DNA of 64,000 nt from Chitinophaga sp. S165. GTDB taxonomy: Bacteria; Bacteroidota; Bacteroidia; Chitinophagales; Chitinophagaceae. The notes beneath the pieces were generated by a model. That model saw nothing but the letters and a program-made list of their open reading frames with translations. It was not told where the DNA came from and ran no database searches. This document shows, in pieces, positions 58,304-64,000 of this stretch. Each line of letters begins with the position of its first letter. Positions within the stretch are counted from its first letter, which is position 1. The DNA lies in NCBI RefSeq assembly GCF_003182155.1, contig NZ_QGTG01000004.1, positions 62,001-126,000 on the forward strand, in the 5' to 3' direction. A program made the position numbers and the translations under genes.

Positions 58304-60559
58304 ATGCAAACTAACGTAGAAACTACAGATAAGTTTTCCCAAACTACTGTTGAAACTGCCGAGCAACTTGGTCTTACAGCAGACGAATTTGAGCGTATAA
58401 AAGGTATTCTGGGCCGCACGCCTAATTTCACTGAATTAAGTATGTACTCTGTAATGTGGAGTGAACATTGCAGTTACAAGAATTCAATCGTGTGGCTGAA
58501 ATCACTGCCTCGTGACGGGGAACGCCTACTCGTAAAAGCTGGTGAAGAAAATGCCGGTCTGGTGGACATCGGTGACGGTTACGCCTGTGTATTCAAGATC
58601 GAATCTCATAACCACCCTTCCGCTATCGAACCTTTCCAGGGTGCAGCTACAGGCGTGGGTGGTATCCATCGCGATATCTTTACCATGGGAGCTCGTCCTA
58701 TCGCAGCACTGAACTCTCTGCGTTTTGGGAATATCAACGATAAAAAAACACAACATCTTATTAAAGGTATCGTTCACGGTATCGGTCATTACGGTAACTG
58801 TTTCGGTGTGCCTACTGTTGGTGGTGAAGCATACTTCGAAGACTGTTACGGTACTAACCCGCTGGTGAACGCAATGAGCGTTGGCGTAGTTAAAGTAGGC
58901 CAGACCGTATCTGCCACTTCCTACGGCGCCGGTAACCCTGTTTTCATTGTAGGTTCCGCTACCGGTAAAGACGGTATCGGTGGCGCTTCTTTCGCAAGTG
59001 CCAACATCACTGAAGACAGTGCGGAAGATCTTCCATCCGTTCAGGTAGGAGATCCTTTCCAGGAAAAGAAACTGCTGGAAGCATGTCTTGAAATTATACC
59101 AACAGGTGCACTGGTAGGTATGCAGGATATGGGTGCTGCCGGTATCACCTGCTCCACTGCGGAAATGAGTGCAAAAGGTGAACACGGTATGATCATCAAC
59201 CTGGATAAAGTACCTACCCGCCAGGAAAATATGAAAGCCTGGGAAATGCTGCTCAGCGAAAGCCAGGAACGTATGCTGATCGTACTCCATAAAGGTAAGG
59301 AAGCTGAAGTCCTGAAAATATTCGAGAAATGGGACCTGCATTGTGTACAGATCGGTGAAGTAACTACTGAAAAACAACTGAAGTTCTACCTGAATGGCCA
59401 CCTCGAAGCAGATGTTCCTGCTGAAAGCCTGGTACTGGGTGGCGGTGCTCCTCAATACCACCGTGCTTATACCGAACCTACATACTTCGAGAAGGTTAAA
59501 GCTTTCGATATTCATAAAATACCTGATACCCTGCATCCTCGTTTCGCTGCAGAAAGACTGGTAAAACTACCTAACATCGCTTCCAAACGCTGGATCTATA
59601 CCCAGTACGACAGCATGGTAGGTACCGCTAACGCCAGCACTAACGCCCCAAGTGATGCGTCTATCGTTGCTGTAAAAGGCACCAAAAAAGCACTGGCCGT
59701 AACAACAGATTGTAACAGCCGTTACGTATACGCTGACCCGCATATCGGTGGCCAGATCGCTGTTGCTGAAGCAGCGCGTAATATCGTGTGCAGCGGTGGT
59801 GAGCCGGTTGCTATTACCAACTGCCTCAACTTCGGTAATCCTTACGATCCTGAAGTATACTACCAGTTCGTACATGCTATCAAGGGAATGGGTGAGGCCT
59901 GCCGTAAATTCAATACGCCCGTTACCGGTGGTAACGTAAGCTTCTACAATCAGTCTCCTGATGGTCCGGTATATCCTACACCTACTATTGGTATGCTGGG
60001 TATATTGGATAATATGTCTGAACGTATTACCCTCAACTTTAAAGAAAGCGGTCACCTGGTGTATCTGTTAGGCCGTAGCCGTAACGATATCAGCAGCTCT
60101 GAATACCTGCATAAACTGATCGGTATCGAGCATAGCCCTGCTCCTCATTTCCACCTGGAAGAAGAACAGCGTCTCCATCATACTATCGCTAAACTGAATA
60201 AAGCCGGTATCATACAGTCAGCACATGACGTAAGTGAAGGTGGATTATTCATCACCCTGCTGGAAAGCGCAATGACTTCAGGATTAGGTTTTGAGATCCA
60301 TACTAACCATAACTTCCGTAAAGACGCTTACCTGTTCGGTGAAAGCCAGAGCCGCGCTGTTGTCACTATCAGACCGGAAGACAAAGAGAAATTTGATGCT
60401 ATCTTACATAGTGTGATCGATGCAACAGAACATTCTGTGAAAGTTGAGAAGATCGGTGTGGTAAAAGGAGAACATATCGTAATTGATAACGAAGATTGGG
60501 GTACAGTTGCCAGCTGGAAACAACCTTATGACGTTGCTATAGAGTCTCATTTACTGTAA
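58304..60559 (+). CDS. purL: Phosphoribosylformylglycinamidine synthase II
   Basis: The 751-residue protein is the short PurL that works with separate PurQ and PurS, making FGAM in purine synthesis. It starts MQTNVETTDK at ATG 58304. Motifs include MWSEHCSYKNSI, KIESHNHPSAIEPFQGAATGVGG and MQDMGAAGITCSTAEM, and the second half repeats the fold (GGQIAVAEAARNIVCSGGEPVAITNCLNFGNP). purQ and purS are not in the window. Confidence 0.96.
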   Translation: MQTNVETTDKFSQTTVETAEQLGLTADEFERIKGILGRTPNFTELSMYSVMWSEHCSYKNSIVWLKSLPRDGERLLVKAGEENAGLVDIGDGYACVFKIESHNHPSAIEPFQGAATGVGGIHRDIFTMGARPIAALNSLRFGNINDKKTQHLIKGIVHGIGHYGNCFGVPTVGGEAYFEDCYGTNPLVNAMSVGVVKVGQTVSATSYGAGNPVFIVGSATGKDGIGGASFASANITEDSAEDLPSVQVGDPFQEKKLLEACLEIIPTGALVGMQDMGAAGITCSTAEMSAKGEHGMIINLDKVPTRQENMKAWEMLLSESQERMLIVLHKGKEAEVLKIFEKWDLHCVQIGEVTTEKQLKFYLNGHLEADVPAESLVLGGGAPQYHRAYTEPTYFEKVKAFDIHKIPDTLHPRFAAERLVKLPNIASKRWIYTQYDSMVGTANASTNAPSDASIVAVKGTKKALAVTTDCNSRYVYADPHIGGQIAVAEAARNIVCSGGEPVAITNCLNFGNPYDPEVYYQFVHAIKGMGEACRKFNTPVTGGNVSFYNQSPDGPVYPTPTIGMLGILDNMSERITLNFKESGHLVYLLGRSRNDISSSEYLHKLIGIEHSPAPHFHLEEEQRLHHTIAKLNKAGIIQSAHDVSEGGLFITLLESAMTSGLGFEIHTNHNFRKDAYLFGESQSRAVVTIRPEDKEKFDAILHSVIDATEHSVKVEKIGVVKGEHIVIDNEDWGTVASWKQPYDVAIESHLL

Positions 60560-60579
60560 TAAGTGTCACTCAAAAAAGT

Positions 60580-60626
60580 AAGAGGTACAACACATATCCC
60601 ACATGGGTGTTATGTTGTACCTCTTC
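60580..60626 (+). terminator. Terminator after purL
   Basis: AAGAGGTACAACA pairs with TGTTGTACCTCTT, with an inner CCC/GGG stem, then CTCATTTTA. Confidence 0.85.
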
Positions 60627-60756
60627 TCATTTTATAGCTGTTCATCATACACTTATAAGAATAGGCCAATTAGGAAATGCCCACCAGTAACGGGTTTGAA
60701 TAAACGAGCCGTTTATTGTATTGTTAAATCCTTTTAACAACTCATTAACAAAATCA

Positions 60757-60764
60757 CATCTTTG
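60757..60764 (+). promoter_or_regulatory. Candidate promoter of the tandem-hairpin RNA
   Basis: CATCTTTG, one mismatch to TAnnTTTG, ends about 25 nt before the first small stem and about 60 nt before the first larger hairpin. Confidence 0.55.
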
Positions 60765-60769
60765 TGTGA

Positions 60770-61198
60770 ATTTATATCAGATGGCTTAAACTACTTTTGA
60801 TGTAGAGAAATGCGAATACACCAGGTCTGATAACAAAGACCAAGTCCAATAATATTTATCCCGGGAATCAATGATTCCTGATTCTATGAAAGCCAATGCC
60901 AATTTTATCCCCGGAATTAAAAGGATTCCGGCCCTATGAAACCTAGTTCTATTATCCCTGGAACCTAACAGTTCCGGACCTATGAAAGCTAACAATCAGA
61001 ACAATTAACATCCCTGGAACCGAATGGCTCCAGACCTATGAAACCTAGTTTATTTATCCCAGGAATCTCATGATTCCTAATTCTATGAAGACCAATTGTT
61101 CTGCCATGTCCTAATGAAAGCTAAGTGAAACTTACACCTAGTGAGAAAGAACGATTTGTTGTGAAGCCCCTCGTATAAACGAGGGGGTTTACTTTTTT
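60770..61198 (+). ncRNA. Tandem-hairpin structured RNA (novel)
   Basis: Five related units, spaced 46-56 nt, each read: (T)TATCCC, hairpin with GGAA.. in the 5' arm, then CTATGAAA. The stems are CGGGAATC/GATTCCTG (60862), CCGGAAT/ATTCCGG (60911), CTGGAAC/GTTCCGG (60958), CTGGAACC/GGCTCCAG with one mismatch (61014) and AGGAATC/GATTCCT (61061). Position 2 of the stem is G-U, C-G, U-G, U-A or A-U, and position 7 is U-A or C-G: covariation that preserves pairing. Smaller stems GGTCT/AGACC and CTAC/GTAG precede them. It ends at a terminator. No long reading frame. Confidence 0.8.
61167..61198 (+). terminator. Terminator of the tandem-hairpin RNA
   Basis: CCCCTCG (61167-61173) pairs with CGAGGGG (61180-61186), followed by TTTACTTTTTT. 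Confidence 0.92.
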
Positions 61199-61330
61199 CT
61201 ATATGTCTCTGTTTCAATAAACGCAAAAGTTATGCCATTAGTATAGGCCTTCCCGTGAAAAATTTCCATTAGCTTTATTAATGTGATGATCATCTGCTTA
61301 AACCACCGTTCCGTATATGCTTTGCCGGTA

Positions 61331-61363
61331 AATAAAAAAGCCCGGACCATACGATCCGGACTC
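61331..61363 (-). terminator. Terminator after the alpha-oxoamine synthase gene
   Basis: On the minus strand AGTCCGGATC pairs with GGTCCGGGCT (one G-T pair) around GTAT, followed by TTTTTTATTT. Confidence 0.88.
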
Positions 61364-61391
61364 CTTATATACTATTGGTAACTTATTATAC

Positions 61392-62639
61392 CTATACCAT
61401 TGGTATTTCAGCTACTTCATACACTTTCTTGTCAAGCTTCTCCTTCGTTTCAGTGAACGCTTTCAGTGTCAGTTCGATGTCTTCGTCAGTATGAGCCGCC
61501 GTTGGAATCAAACGGTAGATGATCTGTCCTTTTGGAATAACAGGATATACCACGATAGAACAGAAGATATTGTAGTTCTCACGCAGGTCCAGGCACATAG
61601 CTGTTGCTTCCGGAATATCTCCCTGCAGGTAGATCGGCGTTACAGGTGAATTAGTTCTGCCGATATTGAAACCACGGTCACGCAGTCCCTTCTGCAGTTT
61701 GTTCACATTTTCCCACAGCTTGTTCTTAAGATCTGTGTTCTTGCGCATCAACTCAACACGTTTCAGATGTCCTATTACCAATGGTAAAGGAATTGATTTC
61801 GCGAAGATCTGTGAACGCATATTATAACGCAGGTAGTTGATGATCGCCTTATCGCCGCTCATGAATGCTCCGATAGAAGCTCCTGATTTAGCAAAGGTGT
61901 TGAACAGCAGATCGATCTTATCCTGAACGCCCTGCTCTTCACCCGTACCGGCACCGGTTTTACCCATAGTACCAAATCCGTGTGCATCATCTACCATGAA
62001 GCGGAACTCATATTTATCTTTCAGTGCTGCAATTTCTTTCAGTTTACCCTGATCGCCAGCCATACCAAACACACCTTCAGTGATCACCAGGATACCGCCA
62101 TTGTCACCATTCGCTTTGATCAGCTCTTCCGCACGTTTCAGCTGTTTCTCACAGTCTTCAATATCGTTGTGTTTGAATACATAACGGTGTCCCTGGTGTA
62201 AACGCAGACCATCAATGATACTTGCATGGCACTCAGCATCGTAAACAATCACGTCACGACGGTTACAAACGGCATCGATCGCACTCATAATACCCTGATA
62301 ACCATAGTTAAGCAGTGTAGTGTCCTCTTTACCCATGAATTCGGATAATTCTTTTTCCAGCTTCTCATGGAAATTAGTATTTCCACTCATCATACGGGCT
62401 CCCATTGGAGTGGCAAGACCGTACTCCGCTGCTGCTTTCGCGTCAGTAGCACGTACCTCAGGATGGTTGGCAAGTCCCAGATAGTTATTCAGGCTCCAAA
62501 CAATTTTCTCATTACCCCTGAACTTCATACGGGGACCAATTTCTCCTTCCAGCTTGGGGAAAGCGAAATAACCATGGGCTCTCTCAGAGTGTTCGCCTAT
62601 AGGGCCCATGTGTTTAAGCAGTTTCTCAAAAATATCCAT
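61392..62639 (-). CDS. Alpha-oxoamine synthase family PLP enzyme (serine/cysteate acyltransferase-like)
   Basis: The 415-residue fold-type I enzyme resembles KBL, BioF and serine palmitoyltransferase: SLNNYLGLANHPEVR, ECHASIIDGLRLHQGHRYVFKHND, MVDDAHGFGTMG and the lysine in FNTFAKSGASIGAF. These enzymes condense an acyl thioester with an amino acid. The family's GTFSK is FNTFAK here, and an N-terminal extension of about 40 residues (PKLEGEIGPRMKFRG) is unlike BioF. Bacteroidota use such enzymes to make sphingolipids or sulfonolipids; the actual substrate is not certain. Own promoter at 62680. Confidence 0.85.
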   Translation of the reverse strand: MDIFEKLLKHMGPIGEHSERAHGYFAFPKLEGEIGPRMKFRGNEKIVWSLNNYLGLANHPEVRATDAKAAAEYGLATPMGARMMSGNTNFHEKLEKELSEFMGKEDTTLLNYGYQGIMSAIDAVCNRRDVIVYDAECHASIIDGLRLHQGHRYVFKHNDIEDCEKQLKRAEELIKANGDNGGILVITEGVFGMAGDQGKLKEIAALKDKYEFRFMVDDAHGFGTMGKTGAGTGEEQGVQDKIDLLFNTFAKSGASIGAFMSGDKAIINYLRYNMRSQIFAKSIPLPLVIGHLKRVELMRKNTDLKNKLWENVNKLQKGLRDRGFNIGRTNSPVTPIYLQGDIPEATAMCLDLRENYNIFCSIVVYPVIPKGQIIYRLIPTAAHTDEDIELTLKAFTETKEKLDKKVYEVAEIPMV

Positions 62640-62679
62640 ATGTTAAATAATAATTAAGAGTGATCAACGAAAACCCGCA

Positions 62680-62687
62680 CAAAGGTA
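62680..62687 (-). promoter_or_regulatory. Promoter of the alpha-oxoamine synthase gene
   Basis: The minus strand reads TACCTTTG, a perfect -7 element 41 nt before the start codon; divergent from the phosphatase promoter. Confidence 0.75.
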
Positions 62688-62716
62688 TTAAAATATTAGT
62701 TTTTGTAAACTTGGGT

Positions 62717-62724
62717 TACCTTTG
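62717..62724 (+). promoter_or_regulatory. Promoter of the PafA-like phosphatase gene
   Basis: TACCTTTG is a perfect -7 element 20 nt before the ATG at 62744; TTTTTG near 62700 is a possible -33 element. Confidence 0.7.
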
Positions 62725-62743
62725 AAAATGTGAATAATAAATA

Positions 62744-64000
62744 ATGTATTTAAAGATCATGAATTGTAAATTCTTGTCGTGTGTGTTCATGGCAGCCTCT
62801 CTCTTCGTTACACAACTTGCTGACGCTCAGAAAGCTACTTCGCCAAAACCCGGTTACGTTACTGCATGGAGCAAACCCAATGTGTCTAAAAAAGTGACCC
62901 GTCCCAAGCTGGTGGTCGGCATCGTGGTGGATCAGATGCGCTGGGACTATCTCTACCGTTATGCTAACCGTTATACAGATGGTGGTTTTAAACGGTTATT
63001 GAAAGATGGCTTCTCCTGCGAAAATACGCTAATTAATTATACTCCCACCATTACAGCCTGTGGACATACCTGCGTCTACACCGGATCTGTACCTGCCATA
63101 CACGGTATAGTAGGTAATGACTGGTATAGCAGGGAATTAGGCAGGGATATGTACTGCGCGGAAGATTCTACCGTAAGCACTGTAGGCAGCTCCTCCAATG
63201 CCGGTAAAATGAGTCCCCGCAATATGGCTGTAACAACAATCGGTGACGAATTACGCCTGGCTACCAATTTCCAGAGTAAAGTGGTAGGCATCGCTATAAA
63301 GGACCGCGGAGCTATCCTTCCGGCTGGTCATAGCGCTACTGCCGCTTACTGGTATGACGGTAGTACCGGTAACTGGGTGACCAGTACGTATTACATGCAA
63401 CAGCTGCCTGACTGGGCTGCTGATTTTAACAGCATGAAGTGGCCGGCACGTTATCTCAGTCACCCGTGGACGACTTTATACCCTATCGAATCTTATGAGC
63501 TGAGCACAGCTGATAATAAGGCCTACGAAGGACCGTTTAAGGCCGGTAGGGCGCCTGTTTTCCCGCATGAATTGGGTGGAGAGACCGGTACACCGTTCAA
63601 GTCTATCTCTTCTACGCCTTTCGGTAACACAATGACGCTCGAATTTGCAAAGAAAGCCCTGGAAGCGTATCAACTGGGTAAAGGAGATGTGACAGATATG
63701 CTGGCTATCAGCCTGTCTTCTACCGACTATGTAGGTCACCAGTTTGGCCCTAACTCTATCGAGATCGAAGATACTTACCTGCGTCTCGATAAAGACCTGG
63801 CTACTTTCTTTAAATACCTCGATGCCAGCGTTGGTAAAGGACAATATCTTTTCTTCATCACCGCCGATCATGGCGTTGCTCATGTCCCCGGCTTTATGCA
63901 GGAAAATAAACTGCCTGGTGGCAGCTGGAGCGAAACCCGCATCGTGAACGACCTGAATAAACTGATGAAAGAACAAACCGGTGTGGATAAAGTAATTGCC
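62744..64000 (+). CDS. PafA-like alkaline phosphatase (N-terminal part, cut by window edge)
   Basis: The frame is open for 419 codons to the window end. ATG 62744 or 62759 starts a signal peptide ending LADAQ. The alkaline-phosphatase superfamily core follows: VVDQMRWDYL (metal Asp), PTITACGHTCVYTG with the Thr nucleophile, IHGIVGNDWYS (Asn), KDRGAILPAGH (the Lys and Arg of PafA) and ITADHGVAHVPG. This set matches phosphate-irrepressible PafA, a periplasmic monoesterase. The C-terminus is missing. Confidence 0.88.
   Translation, partial: MYLKIMNCKFLSCVFMAASLFVTQLADAQKATSPKPGYVTAWSKPNVSKKVTRPKLVVGIVVDQMRWDYLYRYANRYTDGGFKRLLKDGFSCENTLINYTPTITACGHTCVYTGSVPAIHGIVGNDWYSRELGRDMYCAEDSTVSTVGSSSNAGKMSPRNMAVTTIGDELRLATNFQSKVVGIAIKDRGAILPAGHSATAAYWYDGSTGNWVTSTYYMQQLPDWAADFNSMKWPARYLSHPWTTLYPIESYELSTADNKAYEGPFKAGRAPVFPHELGGETGTPFKSISSTPFGNTMTLEFAKKALEAYQLGKGDVTDMLAISLSSTDYVGHQFGPNSIEIEDTYLRLDKDLATFFKYLDASVGKGQYLFFITADHGVAHVPGFMQENKLPGGSWSETRIVNDLNKLMKEQTGVDKVIA

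Noticed and set aside
58526..59536. 336-residue minus-strand frame
   Set aside because: Antisense to purL; no promoter or family.
60820..61115. CRISPR-like repeat array
   Set aside because: Units are hairpins with covarying stems, repeats are not identical, spacers are short and similar, and no cas genes are present.
1..64000. tRNA, rRNA, insertion sequences, prophage
   Set aside because: I saw no tRNA T-loop/acceptor patterns, rRNA motifs, transposase or phage structural genes.

Overview
The window comes from a Bacteroidota chromosome, most likely a Chitinophaga-like member of the Chitinophagaceae (inferred). Support: Bacteroidota-type promoters (TAnnTTTG at -7) in front of many genes, no consistent Shine-Dalgarno sequences, a type IX secretion (T9SS) shuttle protein PorV with a T9SS-sorted substrate, type III glutamine synthetase, a fused E1 alpha/beta 2-oxoacid dehydrogenase and a PafA-like phosphatase. 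I see no tRNA, rRNA, insertion sequence, prophage or CRISPR array.

Layout. 1-3.9 kb: a leftward group with a truncated mechanosensitive-channel-like protein, nitroreductase, thioesterase, RdgB and a small conserved protein. 4.0-5.9 kb: ilvE, a striking perfect inverted repeat, and a small hypothetical gene. 5.9-35 kb: the ribosomal superlocus rpsL-rpsG / fusA / rpsJ-rplC...rplQ with secY, map, infA and rpoA. It is interrupted twice. Between rpsG and fusA lies a leftward four-gene surface locus (T9SS C-terminal-domain protein, PorV, an Ala/Pro/Lys-rich secreted protein, and a 1204-residue collagen-like protein). Between fusA and rpsJ lie an outer-membrane barrel gene and three tandem cassettes, each with a conserved leader, a 20-24 codon hydrophobic peptide and a terminator. 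35-64 kb: ordinary housekeeping and transport genes (carA, aminotransferase, fused E1, an orphan response regulator, yebC, amino-acid permease, dicarboxylate symporter, DedA, MFS, MarR, mdh, efp-accB-accC, glnN, purL, an alpha-oxoamine synthase and the start of a PafA-like phosphatase).

Best candidates for undescribed biology. (1) The three paralogous peptide cassettes at 16.8-17.8 kb: copies 2 and 3 differ largely by synonymous changes, so the peptides look genuinely translated. (2) A free-standing structured RNA at about 60.77-61.20 kb between purL and the oxoamine synthase: five tandem hairpins share a sequence frame, show compensatory base-pair changes, and end in a strong terminator. (3) Most spacers in the ribosomal operon, and several elsewhere, carry a long private hairpin, often built from an iterated 7-11 nt word; the extreme case is a 42-bp perfect stem at 5290-5379. 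Also notable are an identical 20-nt promoter/start block ahead of rpsL and rpsJ (near-identical at fusA), an EF-P whose tip loop resembles the arginine-type EF-P of Pseudomonas, and an RGG-like repeat tail on S3.

The ribosomal genes make the translation apparatus, RNA polymerase alpha and the SecY channel. The PorV locus probably displays surface proteins. The remaining genes serve nitrogen assimilation (glnN, carA, ilvE), purine synthesis, fatty-acid initiation (accB, accC) and central carbon metabolism (mdh, E1).
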